This document shows, one piece after another, positions 41,481 to 49,989 of a DNA stretch of 64,000 bases. How positions within the stretch are numbered: the first letter of the stretch is position 1; each line of letters opens with the position of its first letter. Made by a program: the position numbers and the translations under genes. The DNA lies in contig CAZDOK010000007.1 in assembly GCA_964507025.1 (NCBI GenBank), forward strand, positions 1-64,000, in the 5' to 3' direction. The notes beneath the pieces were generated by a model. It was given only the letters and a program-made list of their open reading frames with translations, was not told where the DNA came from and searched no databases. This DNA is from Amarobacter sp964507025 (GTDB lineage Bacteria > Chloroflexota > Dehalococcoidia > Tepidiformales > Tepidiformaceae).

Positions 41481-42518
41481 GTGGAGCCCGTGGCCGCCCT
41501 GAATCGCATTGCATTTCTGCTCGAACGGGCGAATGAGCCGACCTACCGGGTGAAGGCGTTTCGAAATGCCGCGGGCATTGTCCGGGGGCTGGAAGCCGGG
41601 GAAGTCGAACGCCGCGCGGCAGCCGGGACGTTGCAGCAACTGAAGGGCATCGGCGAAGTGACGGCGAAGGTGATCGCCGAGGCGGCGGCGGGAGGCGTGC
41701 CGGGGTACCTTGCGCAACTCGAAGCAGAGGCGGCCAGGGTGTGGCCGCCGGAGGGCGGGCGAGCGATGCGGGCGTTGCTGCGCGGTGATTGCCACGTGCA
41801 CTCGGACTGGTCGGACGGGGGCAGCCCGATCCGGGAGATGGCGGAAGCCGCGATCGGGCTGGGGCACGAGTACATGGTGCTGACAGACCATTCGCCGCGG
41901 CTGAAGGTGGCCCGGGGGCTGACAGCGGAACGATTGCGGAGCCAGCTTGGAGTGGTGCGGGAACTGAACGCCGAGCTGGCGCCATTCCGCATCCTGACCG
42001 GGATCGAGGTGGACATCCTGGACGATGGGGCGCTGGACCAGGATGCGGAACTGCTTGCGGAGCTGGACGTGGTGGTGGCGAGCGTGCACAGCAAGCTGCG
42101 GATGCCCTCGGAGGAGATGACGCCGCGGATGGTGATGGCGGTGGCCAACCCGAACGTGGACATCCTGGGGCATTGCACGGGGCGGTACATCGCGGGGAAG
42201 CAGCGGCCGGAGTCGGAGTTCGACGCGGAGATCGTGTTCGAGGCATGCCGGCAGTTCGGCGTGGCGGTGGAAATCAACTCGCGGGTAGAACGGCTCGACC
42301 CCCCGCGGCGGCTGCTGCGGCTTGCGGTCGAGATGGGGTGCATGTTCTCCATCGACAGCGATGCGCACGCGCCGGGCCAGATGGACTGGCAGTGGTATGG
42401 GTGCGCGCGGGCGGAGGAGTGCGGGGTGCCGCCGGAGCGGGTGGTGAATACGTGGAGCGCGCACCGGTTGGTGGAGGGGAAAGAGGAAAGAGGAAAGGGG
42501 AAAGAGGAAAGCCGCTAA
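41481..42518 (+). CDS. PHP-family phosphoesterase with N-terminal PolX-like domain
   Basis: A 345-residue protein starting at GTG 41481. Residues 1-75 form the DNA polymerase X-like helical/HhH region ('TYRVKAFRNAAGIVRGLEAG', 'LKGIGEVTAKVIAEAAAGG') and the rest is a PHP hydrolase with metal motifs 'GDCHVHSDWSDGG', 'MVLTDHSPRL', 'GIEVDIL', 'VASVHSKL' and 'SIDSDAHAPGQM'. The polymerase palm is absent, so it is a free PHP domain that may act as 3'-5' nuclease or phosphatase. A -10-like TATGCT ends 6 bp before the GTG. The last 12 codons come from a purine heptamer repeat. Stop overlaps the convergent regulator by 4 bp (CTAA). Confidence 0.82.
   Translation: MEPVAALNRIAFLLERANEPTYRVKAFRNAAGIVRGLEAGEVERRAAAGTLQQLKGIGEVTAKVIAEAAAGGVPGYLAQLEAEAARVWPPEGGRAMRALLRGDCHVHSDWSDGGSPIREMAEAAIGLGHEYMVLTDHSPRLKVARGLTAERLRSQLGVVRELNAELAPFRILTGIEVDILDDGALDQDAELLAELDVVVASVHSKLRMPSEEMTPRMVMAVANPNVDILGHCTGRYIAGKQRPESEFDAEIVFEACRQFGVAVEINSRVERLDPPRRLLRLAVEMGCMFSIDSDAHAPGQMDWQWYGCARAEECGVPPERVVNTWSAHRLVEGKEERGKGKEESR
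42478..42511 (+). repeat. Heptanucleotide repeat at the 3' end of the PHP gene
   Basis: About five copies of GGAAAGA in tandem (GGAAAGA, GGAAAGA, GGAAAGG, GGAAAGA, GGAAAG). It encodes the tail 'EGKEERGKGKEESR'. Seven bases are not a multiple of three, so copy-number change would shift the frame and the stop codon. Confidence 0.8.
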
Positions 42519-43801
42519 GGCAGGGTGGTGGCGGCGATGGGGCTGGCAGGTGAGGGCCAATCACCGGTGAGGACGACGGAGAGGCTGCTCTCGTCGAACG
42601 ATACGGGCATTCCAGCGATGAGCTTTTCGCCCTGACCGAAAGTGATGAGCAGCTGCTTGGCGGGGTCCGTGTCGCCGGTCACGACCACGAGGCCCCGGCC
42701 ATCGGCCGTTTCGCCGAGCAGCCTGGGAGAACCGCTGGAGGGGTCGCTCGAAAGCTTGGCCACAGCCGCAATCCAACGACGGTCCTGGCCGGCTGCTATG
42801 GCGACTTGGAGTTGGCGGTTGGCCAGGGCGAGCCTGACTTCCTCATCCGGCATGATCGCAACCGAGCGAGTGGATAGTTCAACACGGAGCATCAGCCTTG
42901 GATTCGGCGGGGGAGCGGACGCCCCGAGTACGAGAGCCGAGCTGTCGGTCGTCCACCCCACGGGGAGAACACGATGGGCGCCGCCCACGCCGATGGCCCG
43001 GAGTTCATCGTCGACCCGCCAGAACTCGCCAGCGGTGCTGCCGATAAGCAGCTCGGCGGAACCGCGAAACGCGACGAAGCTTCGGCTGTCAGGTGACCAG
43101 GCACGACTGCTCACCGAGAGGACGGCTCCGTGATCGGCCTGGCTTGCCACGACGCTCCCATCTGGCCTCAGAAGGGTGACCTGCGCCGGTCCGATGGCCA
43201 CCGCCACCGAGCCATTGGGCGCCCAAACCGCTTGAGCGAAGTCGCCGTCAACGTAGCGCCTGTTCCAGCCCTCCCTTGCGAAGAGGACCAGCCGTGAAGC
43301 GCCAGTAGAACGGTTCTCCTCCCGGGCCAGCAGGTGGTCGCCAGTTGGCGACCATACCGGGTCGTGGATGGACCAGCCCTCGGCAGCGCGAAGATCGCGG
43401 CGCGTGCCAGATGTGAGCTCGAACGCGACGAGATGGCCGTCGCTGGAGCTTGAATTGCGAGGGGAGTAAGCCACCCAGGCCTGCCGGCCCGGAGCGGATT
43501 GGTTGAACAGGGCAATGATCAGAAGACCTGCTGCGACAACTGCCCCGGCAGCCGCGGCCACCGCTGCCCGAACCGCCCACTTCGTACCACGGCCCGGTGT
43601 GCGCGGCATTTCCCAGCGGGCGAGGGCGGCACGGTCGTCCAGGCCGGTTTTCGCGAGCATGTTCGCGACGTGGTACTTGACGGTGTTGATGGATAGCCCG
43701 AGGCGAAGCGCGATCTCGGCGTTGGTCGCGCCCGTGCGGACCTCTTCGAGCACCCGCTGCTCGGCGGGGGTCAAGGGTTCCGGGTGTCGTTTCCGCCCCA
43801 T
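42515..43801 (-). CDS. GerE-type HTH protein with transmembrane helix and beta-propeller
   Basis: A 428-residue protein. Residues 8-65 are a classic LuxR HTH ('LTPAEQRVLEEVRTGATNAEIALRLGLSINTVKYHVANMLAKTG'). A single transmembrane helix lies at about 77-100 ('AVRAAVAAAAGAVVAAGLLIIALF'). The remaining 320 residues are TolB/WD-like blades ('HDPVWSPTGDHLLAREE', 'SRAWSPDSRSFVAF') expected outside the cytoplasm. As with the protein at 4368-6419, this is a one-component membrane regulator layout, unlike normal LuxR proteins whose HTH is C-terminal. It converges with the PHP gene. Confidence 0.8.
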   Translation of the reverse strand: MGRKRHPEPLTPAEQRVLEEVRTGATNAEIALRLGLSINTVKYHVANMLAKTGLDDRAALARWEMPRTPGRGTKWAVRAAVAAAAGAVVAAGLLIIALFNQSAPGRQAWVAYSPRNSSSSDGHLVAFELTSGTRRDLRAAEGWSIHDPVWSPTGDHLLAREENRSTGASRLVLFAREGWNRRYVDGDFAQAVWAPNGSVAVAIGPAQVTLLRPDGSVVASQADHGAVLSVSSRAWSPDSRSFVAFRGSAELLIGSTAGEFWRVDDELRAIGVGGAHRVLPVGWTTDSSALVLGASAPPPNPRLMLRVELSTRSVAIMPDEEVRLALANRQLQVAIAAGQDRRWIAAVAKLSSDPSSGSPRLLGETADGRGLVVVTGDTDPAKQLLITFGQGEKLIAGMPVSFDESSLSVVLTGDWPSPASPIAATTLP

Positions 43802-43878
43802 GAGAGAAGCCTACTGCGCGCCGTGGCGGATTTCCCCACCCGGGCGAGCTGGATTGGCTGAATGCCGGGACAAACGAA

Positions 43879-43902
43879 ACGCCCCTCCGATTGGAGGGGC
43901 GT
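43879..43902 (-). terminator. Terminator hairpin of pnp
   Basis: ACGCCCCTCC (43879-43888) pairs with GGAGGGGCGT (43893-43902) around a GATT loop, 24 bp after the pnp stop. The minus strand continues TTCGTTTG, a partial U-run. Confidence 0.75.
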
Positions 43903-43925
43903 CGATTCAGGATGAGCGGCCGGGG

Positions 43926-46373
43926 CTAGTCCTCGTCGTCGAAGCCGCCGCCGAAGTCACGGCGGGGAGAGGGAGGAGGAGGAGGAGCGCCGCCTTCGGT
44001 GGGCTCGGTGCGGCGGACCCAGCCGCGGCTCGCACCGCCAACTGGAGCACTTCCGCCCCGGCCTCCGGAGAAGCCGCCGTCGCGGCGCTGGCCGCCGCTG
44101 AAGCCACGGTCGCCGCCGCCGGAGCGCCCACCACGGTCACCACCGCCGGAGCGCTGGAAGCCGCGGTCGCCGCCGCCGCCACGCGGCCCGCGATCACCGC
44201 CACGGTCGCCGCCGCCACGCGGGCCACGGTCGCGTCCGCCGCGGTCACCGCCGCGACCACGTCCGCCACCACCCGCACCCGGAGGCGGGGGCTCTTCGCC
44301 GAGCAGGACGGCGCGCCGGGAGAGGTTGATGCGGCCGAGGTTGTCGATTTCGCTGACCATGACGGTGACTTCGTCGCCAACCTGGACCTCGTCCTCGACG
44401 CTCTCGATGTGGTCTTCGCCAAGCTGGGAGATGTGGACGAGACCCTCTTTGCCGGGGAGGATTTCGACGAAGGCGCCGAAGTTGAGGAGGCGCGTGACCT
44501 TGCCGGTGTAGATCTCGCCGACCTTCACCTCTTTGGTGAGGCCCTCGATCATGCGGATGGCAGCCTGGGCGACGGCCTCGTTGGGCGAGCCAACGATGAC
44601 GGTACCGTCTTCCTGGATGTCGATGGTGGCTCCGCCCGATTCTTCCTGGATCTTGCGGACCATCTTGCCACCGGGGCCGATGATGGTTCCGATCTGGTCC
44701 TGCTGGATCTGGATCTTGTACATCTTGGGAGCGAATTCGGACATCTCGGCGCGCGGCTCGGGGATGACTTCAAGCATCTGATCGAGGATAAACTCGCGGG
44801 CGTCCTTCGCCTGGGCGAGTGCGCGGGTGAGGAGCTCTCGCGAGACGCCGCCGATCTTGATGTCCATCTGGAGGGCGGTGATGCCGTCGCGGGTGCCGGC
44901 GACTTTGAAGTCCATGTCGCCCATGAAGTCTTCCTGGCCGGCGATGTCGGTCAGGACCTTGTAGTTGCCGTCCTCGCCCATGATGAGGCCCATGGCGATG
45001 CCGGCGACCGGAGCGGCGACCGGCACGCCCGCATCCATGAGGGCGAGGGTGCTACCGCAGACGCTGGCCATGGAGGTGGAGCCGTTGGAGGACATGACCT
45101 CGCTGACGAGCCGGAGCGCGTAGGGGAAGTCTTCCTCGGTGGGGATCACGGGTTCGAGGGCCCGCTCGGCGAGGGCACCGTGGCCGATTTCGCGGCGGCC
45201 GGCGCCACGCATCGGCCGAACTTCGCCCACCGAGTAGGGCGGGAAGTTGTAGTGGTGCATGTAGCGCTTCGACTCGTCGGGCGAGAGCGTATCGAGCTTC
45301 TGAGCCATGCTCAGGCCGCCGAGGGTGGCGATGGTGAGCACCTGGGTCTCGCCGCGGGAGAAGAGGCCGCTGCCGTGGGTGCGGGGCAGCACGCCGACGT
45401 GGATATCGAGCGGACGGATCTGGGTGATGCCGCGGCCATCGGCGCGCTTTTCCTGCTCGAGGATCTGCTTGCGCATGGCCTTCTTGATGGTGTTGTACAG
45501 CGCGTCGGCGATTTCGCCCGAGGAGAACTGCTCGCCGAATTTTTCCTGGAGCTCAAGGCGGACGACCTTGTTGGCATCGCTGCGCTCGGAAGCGGCGGTG
45601 GCGACCAGCTCGGGGATACGGTCCTTGAGGTAGTCGCCGATGGCGGCCATGGCGTCAACGGGCTCGCCGGCGGGAGTGAAGGACTTCTTCACGGGTGCCG
45701 CTTCGGCCGCGATCTGCTCCTGGAGGGTGATGATGGCGCGGTTCGCCTCCATGGCGACCTCGATCGCGGCGAGGACGATATCCTCGGCGACCTGCTTCGC
45801 ACCGGCCTCGACCATCACGACGGCGTCCTTCGTGCCCGCGACGATGATGTCGAGGTCGCCGGCCTCGGCCTGGTCGAACGTCGGATTGATGATGAACTCC
45901 CCATCGAGGCGGGTGACGCGGACAGAGCTCACGGGGCCGTTGAAGGGGATATCGCTGATCATGAGGGCCGCGCTCGCGCCGACGGTGATCAGGGTATCGG
46001 GCTGGTGTTCGCGGTCCGCCGAAAGCGTGGTGGCGACGACTTGCACTTCGTTGCGGAAGCCCTTGGGGAAGAGCGGGCGAAGGGGGCGGTCGGTGAGGCG
46101 CATGGCAAGGATGCCATCGGTGCTCGCACGTCCTTCGCGGCGGGGGAAGCCGCCGGGGATCTTGCCCACGGCGTAGAGGCGCTCTTCGTAGTCGATGGTG
46201 AGCGGAAAGAAGTCGATGCCTTCGCGGGCTTCAGCCATGCAGGCGGTGACGAGGACGACGGTATCGCCGAGGCGGACGGTGACAGCGCCGTTGGCCTGGT
46301 TGGCAAGGATGCCGTGCTGAATGGTGAGGGTTTGGCCCCCGACTTCAAGTTCGTAAGTGCGTGGTTCTTTCAT
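43926..46373 (-). CDS. pnp: Polyribonucleotide nucleotidyltransferase (PNPase)
   Basis: An 815-residue PNPase, the phosphate-dependent 3'-5' exoribonuclease of the RNA degradosome. Two RNase PH-like domains flank an all-helical linker. KH ('GTIIGPGGKMVRKIQEESG') and S1 ('GEIYTGKVTRLLNFGAFVEILPGKEGLVHISQL') domains follow. The active-site region 'MDIKIGGVSRELL' and the PH-2 'SRGETQVLT' loop are intact. An unusual 123-residue tail (693-815) rich in Gly-Asp-Arg-Gly repeats follows S1. Start at 46373 is the family N-terminus. Located downstream of rpsO with a terminator between, the common rpsO-pnp order. Confidence 0.97.
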   Translation of the reverse strand: MKEPRTYELEVGGQTLTIQHGILANQANGAVTVRLGDTVVLVTACMAEAREGIDFFPLTIDYEERLYAVGKIPGGFPRREGRASTDGILAMRLTDRPLRPLFPKGFRNEVQVVATTLSADREHQPDTLITVGASAALMISDIPFNGPVSSVRVTRLDGEFIINPTFDQAEAGDLDIIVAGTKDAVVMVEAGAKQVAEDIVLAAIEVAMEANRAIITLQEQIAAEAAPVKKSFTPAGEPVDAMAAIGDYLKDRIPELVATAASERSDANKVVRLELQEKFGEQFSSGEIADALYNTIKKAMRKQILEQEKRADGRGITQIRPLDIHVGVLPRTHGSGLFSRGETQVLTIATLGGLSMAQKLDTLSPDESKRYMHHYNFPPYSVGEVRPMRGAGRREIGHGALAERALEPVIPTEEDFPYALRLVSEVMSSNGSTSMASVCGSTLALMDAGVPVAAPVAGIAMGLIMGEDGNYKVLTDIAGQEDFMGDMDFKVAGTRDGITALQMDIKIGGVSRELLTRALAQAKDAREFILDQMLEVIPEPRAEMSEFAPKMYKIQIQQDQIGTIIGPGGKMVRKIQEESGGATIDIQEDGTVIVGSPNEAVAQAAIRMIEGLTKEVKVGEIYTGKVTRLLNFGAFVEILPGKEGLVHISQLGEDHIESVEDEVQVGDEVTVMVSEIDNLGRINLSRRAVLLGEEPPPPGAGGGGRGRGGDRGGRDRGPRGGGDRGGDRGPRGGGGDRGFQRSGGGDRGGRSGGGDRGFSGGQRRDGGFSGGRGGSAPVGGASRGWVRRTEPTEGGAPPPPPSPRRDFGGGFDDED

Positions 46374-46521
46374 TCTCTCTGCTAGTTCTCTGCTTCCAGC
46401 GTTGCCCGGGTTCCCCGTTGTTCCGTGGGGAATGCGGGAGTTCCTCCGTCCGCGATCCATCGGGACGGTGGCAAAGGCGAGAAGGCGCTATCGGGGAGGT
46501 TGCTGTGGGGTGTTCGCGTTA

Positions 46522-46552
46522 CGAACAAAGGCCTCCGCTATTTGCGGAGGCC
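46522..46552 (-). terminator. Terminator overlapping the rpsO stop codon
   Basis: GGCCTCCGC (46530-46538) pairs with GCGGAGGCC (46544-46552); on the minus strand TTTGTTCG follows. The stem includes the last codons and stop of rpsO, and would limit readthrough into pnp. Confidence 0.8.
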
Positions 46553-46804
46553 GAGGCGGGCGATGACTTCGCGGTACCGGTTGACGTCGCGGTTGTTGAG
46601 GTAGCGGAGCTGGCGCCGCCGCTGGCCAACAAGCTTGAGCAGGCCACGACGCGTGTGGTAGTCGTGCTTGTTCGCCTTCAGGTGCGTGGTGAGGTACTTG
46701 ATGCGCTCCGTAAGGATCGCGACCTGGACCTCAGGGGAGCCGGTATCCGTCGCGTGGACGGCGAAGTCCCCAATCAATTCGGTTTTGCGCTCTTTCGTCA
46801 GCAA
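46538..46804 (-). CDS. rpsO: Ribosomal protein S15
   Basis: An 88-residue S15, the 30S protein that binds 16S rRNA and bridges to 23S. It has the standard sequence 'TGSPEVQVAILTERIKYLTTHL', 'DYHTRRGLLKLVGQRRRQLRYL' and the usual length. First gene of the rpsO-pnp pair; its autoregulatory leader structure is not evident in the short upstream gap. Confidence 0.98.
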   Translation of the reverse strand: MLTKERKTELIGDFAVHATDTGSPEVQVAILTERIKYLTTHLKANKHDYHTRRGLLKLVGQRRRQLRYLNNRDVNRYREVIARLGLRK

Positions 46805-46861
46805 CCTTCTCTTCGTTCTTCCTTTGCCTATCGTTGAACATCTGTAAACCTAGCACAGGGC

Positions 46862-47395
46862 ATGGGTAACAGCAATTCGGCGGGGCCAGGCGTGGCACTC
46901 ATCCTCCTTTCCGGGCTGCCCGGTACCGGGAAGACGACGTTCGCGCGGGCGCTCGGCGGACGACTGGAAATCGCGCACGTGGAGAGCGACGCCATCCGGC
47001 GCGGGCTGGCGCCGGAGCCGACGTACTCGCCTCGCGAGAGCGGCCTGGTGTTCGCCCGGGTGGAGGCGGAGGCGCGGCGCGCGCTGGCTGACGGCAGGCA
47101 CGCGCTCATCGACGCAACGAACCTGACGAACCGCGACCGGCGGCGGTTCGTGCGGCTGGCGAACGAGACCGACGCCCGAATGGTCGCGGTTCGTTTGACG
47201 GCGCCGGAGGAGGTGGTCCGGGAGCGGCTCGGGACACCCCGGGATGGGCACTCGCAGGCGGACCTGGCCGTCTACGAGATGATGAAGGCCCGGCCCCAGC
47301 CGTTCCCGTTCCCGGCCATGGTGGTGGACACCCGGTGGGGGCTGGAGCCGGCCATCGCCTTAGTGCTGCGGCTGATCAACGATCAGCCATCGTGA
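46862..47395 (+). CDS. P-loop kinase/ATPase (AAA_33 type)
   Basis: A 177-residue P-loop protein. Walker A is 'LLSGLPGTGKTTFAR' (near residue 18) and the lid is formed by 'RLTAPEEVVRERLGTP'. This is the small-molecule or polynucleotide kinase-like family AAA_33. Substrate unknown. Its stop overlaps the GTG of the next gene (GTGA), so the two are coupled. Confidence 0.8.
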   Translation: MGNSNSAGPGVALILLSGLPGTGKTTFARALGGRLEIAHVESDAIRRGLAPEPTYSPRESGLVFARVEAEARRALADGRHALIDATNLTNRDRRRFVRLANETDARMVAVRLTAPEEVVRERLGTPRDGHSQADLAVYEMMKARPQPFPFPAMVVDTRWGLEPAIALVLRLINDQPS

Positions 47396-47721
47396 ACACG
47401 TACCGGCCGTTCCTGCTGTTGCGCGCGCGCCCGAAAGCGGAGAGCCGGGAGCGGTTCCAGGCGTGGTTCAGGCAGGTGCACCTGCGCGACGTGGAGCGGA
47501 TCCCCGGGATCGTGACGGTCCGCAGCGGCAGCACGCGCGGCGGCACACAGCTCGGGCTGTACTCGTTCGAGAGTGCCGACGTGGTGCAGGCGAGCCTCGC
47601 GAGCCCGGAGGCGGCCTATGCGCGCGGCACGTGGGAGCAGTGGGCGGGCGAGCTGGAAGAACTGTTGATCGAGATGTGGGCGCCGGCATTCCCGCTTCCG
47701 CTCTACGAATCGGTTAACTAA
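47392..47721 (+). CDS. Dimeric alpha/beta-barrel (EthD/ABM-like) protein
   Basis: A 109-residue protein with the ferredoxin-like barrel pattern ('YRPFLLLRARPK', 'RFQAWFRQVHLRDVERIPGIVTVRSGS'). Such small proteins act as monooxygenases, dechlorinases or isomerases of small molecules. GTG start inside the preceding stop. It converges with the Uma2 gene by a 4-bp overlap (CTAA). Confidence 0.65.
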   Translation: MNTYRPFLLLRARPKAESRERFQAWFRQVHLRDVERIPGIVTVRSGSTRGGTQLGLYSFESADVVQASLASPEAAYARGTWEQWAGELEELLIEMWAPAFPLPLYESVN

Positions 47722-48344
47722 TCGAAGGCGGCGAGGAGGCGGGGGAGGTCGCCCGCGAGGAGGGCCGGGACATCGAGGCGGAGGCCGGGGAACTGGACGC
47801 TTTCGATGATGCCGTCGGCGTCGGGCTCGCGGCGGACGTACTCGCCGCCCCGCAGTTCGAACCAGTCGAGCTCGCCGTCGAGCAGGCGGAGGACGATGTA
47901 CTCGCGGACCCCGGCACGCCGGTAGACGTTCTTCTTGGAGTGGAGGTCGCGCGAGACGGAGCTGGCTGCGATCTCGACGACGAGTTCGGGAGGCCCTTCG
48001 AGGTAGCCATCCGGGGCGGTACGCGATGTTCCACCATCGTGAACCCGAAGCAGGGCGTCGGGCTGGAACTCATTGTCCCGGTCGATACGGACCGTCACGT
48101 TGGGGAGGAGCTGGAGGCCGGGGTGTCGCGCTGCGTACAGGCCGAGCCAGGTGTGGACCGCGGAATCGGCCTGAGCGTGACCGACGCTGACCGGTGAACT
48201 CAAGTAGACCACCCCCTCGATGAGTTCCGCCTTCTTCTCGTCGGGCATGGCCTCGTAGCGGCGTTCGAACTCGGGCACCGTGAGCCGGTCGCCGTTCTCG
48301 AGCCTCGGAATGGAACCCGCCAGGGACTCATGCAGGGCCGTCAT
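47718..48344 (-). CDS. Uma2 family (DUF820) endonuclease-fold protein
   Basis: A 208-residue Uma2 protein of the PD-(D/E)XK nuclease fold. The core includes 'ELIEGVVYLSSPVSVGHAQA', 'DNEFQPDALL' and 'PPELVVEIAASSVSRDLHSKK', with Asp, Glu and Lys as expected for the fold. ATG 48344 is favoured over a start at 48416 that adds an unconserved stretch. Uma2 genes are abundant in cyanobacteria and Chloroflexota, with no settled function. Confidence 0.85.
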   Translation of the reverse strand: MTALHESLAGSIPRLENGDRLTVPEFERRYEAMPDEKKAELIEGVVYLSSPVSVGHAQADSAVHTWLGLYAARHPGLQLLPNVTVRIDRDNEFQPDALLRVHDGGTSRTAPDGYLEGPPELVVEIAASSVSRDLHSKKNVYRRAGVREYIVLRLLDGELDWFELRGGEYVRREPDADGIIESVQFPGLRLDVPALLAGDLPRLLAAFD

Positions 48345-48433
48345 AAGGCCATTGTACTCCTCGGGGTTCAGGAGCTGAACGCGAAGAGGCGGCCGAAGCC
48401 GCCTCCCAAGCTGCACCCCGCAATAGGCCCAGT

Positions 48434-49918
48434 TTACTGGAGCTTGATCTGGATGGACTTGGTCTCCATGTACTCTTCGAGGCCGGCGTTACCGAGCTCG
48501 CGGCCGAAGCCGCTCTGCTTGTAGCCGCCGTACGGCATGTTGTAGAGACCCGTGGCGTGGTAGGCGTTGACCCAGACCGTGCCAGCGCGGAGGCCCTTCG
48601 CCACCTTCATCGCGACGTTGAGGTCCTTCGTCCAGACGGCAGCGGCGAGGCCGTACATGGTGTCGTTCGCCGTGCGGATCACGTCCTCGACGTCATCGAA
48701 GGACAGGACCGAGAGGACCGGGCCGAAGATCTCTTCACGGGCGATGGTCGCCGTGTTCGTGACCTCATCGAAGATGGTGGGCTGGACGAAGAGGCCCTTC
48801 GCAAGGTCGCCATCGGTGGCGCGGTTGCCGCCGGTCACGAGTTTCGCCTCGGCCTTGCCTTTCTCCAGGTAGCCCTCGATCTTCGCCAGCTGGCTTTCGT
48901 TGATGACCGGGCCCATGGTCGTCGCGGGGTCCAGGGGGTCGCCCATCTTGAGGGCGGCGCCCATGCCGGCGAGCTTGGTGACGAACTCGTCCTTCACGCG
49001 GTTGCTCACCAGGAGGCGGCTGCCTGCCTGGCAGACCTGGCCGCTGTTGAGGTAGATGCCAAAGAACGCCCCGGCGACGGCGGCATCGACCTGGGCATCG
49101 GGGAAGACGATGTTGGGCGACTTGCCGCCGAGTTCGAGGCTGATCTTCTTAACGTTGTTTGCGGCGGCGCGCATGACCGCCTTGCCGCTGGCGGTGGAGC
49201 CGGTGAAGGCGACCTTGTCGACCAGTTCAGAGGCGGCGATGTGCTGGCCGACGAGGGCGCCGTTGTTGGTCTCGCTGGTGACGACGTTGAAGACGCCCGC
49301 GGGGAGACCCGCATCGGCGAGGATGCCGGCGAGCAGGAGGGTACTGCCCGGGGTGTAGTGCGATGGCTTCGCCACCATGGTGCAGCCGGCGGCGATGGCC
49401 GGGCCGATCTTCCAGGAGATGAGGAGGAGCGGGAAGTTCCACGGGGTGATGATGCCGACGACGCCGACCGGCTCGTGGATGACGAGCCCGACGGCGTCCG
49501 GAATCTGCTGGGTGAAGGACTCGCCGCTGAGGTTGAGGGCCTTCGCGGCGAAGAGCTGGAAGACTTCGGCGGTACCCATGACCTCGCCGAAGGCCATCGT
49601 CTTTGGCTTGCCAACTTCGTTGGCGATGCAGGTAGCCATGGCGTCAGCCCGCTCAACCAGCAGGTCAGCGGCCTTGCGGAGGATGCGCGCGCGTTCGGCG
49701 GCCGGGGAGGTGGACCACTTGCCGGAGTCGAAGGTGCGGCGGGCGGCCTCGATGGCCTTCTGGGCATCGGCGATGCCGCCGTTGGGATAGATGCCGACCA
49801 CGCGGCCGTCGTAAGGACTGGTGCGGGTGAACGTGGCGCCCTCGGCGGCGTCGGCCCACTGGCCGTCGATGAACTGCTGGTAGGTGGTGATTTCGGGCCT
49901 TTCGGCGACGGACGTCAT
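48434..49918 (-). CDS. Aldehyde dehydrogenase family protein
   Basis: A 494-residue NAD(P)-dependent aldehyde dehydrogenase. Catalytic Cys in 'NSGQVCQAGSRLLV', general-base Glu in 'KISLELGGKSPNIVF', and NAD-binding 'GFTGSTASGKAVM'-like segment ('AFTGSTASGKAVMRAA'). Oxidises an aldehyde to the acid; the exact substrate (betaine, phenylacetaldehyde or other) cannot be told. Its 3' neighbour Uma2 is on the same strand. ATG 49918 matches the family length. Confidence 0.92.
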   Translation of the reverse strand: MTSVAERPEITTYQQFIDGQWADAAEGATFTRTSPYDGRVVGIYPNGGIADAQKAIEAARRTFDSGKWSTSPAAERARILRKAADLLVERADAMATCIANEVGKPKTMAFGEVMGTAEVFQLFAAKALNLSGESFTQQIPDAVGLVIHEPVGVVGIITPWNFPLLLISWKIGPAIAAGCTMVAKPSHYTPGSTLLLAGILADAGLPAGVFNVVTSETNNGALVGQHIAASELVDKVAFTGSTASGKAVMRAAANNVKKISLELGGKSPNIVFPDAQVDAAVAGAFFGIYLNSGQVCQAGSRLLVSNRVKDEFVTKLAGMGAALKMGDPLDPATTMGPVINESQLAKIEGYLEKGKAEAKLVTGGNRATDGDLAKGLFVQPTIFDEVTNTATIAREEIFGPVLSVLSFDDVEDVIRTANDTMYGLAAAVWTKDLNVAMKVAKGLRAGTVWVNAYHATGLYNMPYGGYKQSGFGRELGNAGLEEYMETKSIQIKLQ

Positions 49919-49989
49919 GGGTGGGAAGTCTCCGGGCAATGTGTTGCGGGGAGCATATCGGGAGGGGTGGGGGAACGCCAGTGGCCTGG

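Noticed and set aside
43503..46385. A 960-codon open frame on the plus strand opposite pnp, and similar long antisense frames elsewhere (for example 48557-50128, 19033-20307, 1425-2930)
   Set aside because: They lie fully opposite well-identified genes, lack family motifs and arise from high third-position GC, which removes stop codons.
47718..48416. Longer Uma2 start at 48416
   Set aside because: The extra 24 residues are not conserved-looking, and the ATG at 48344 matches the start of the family fold.
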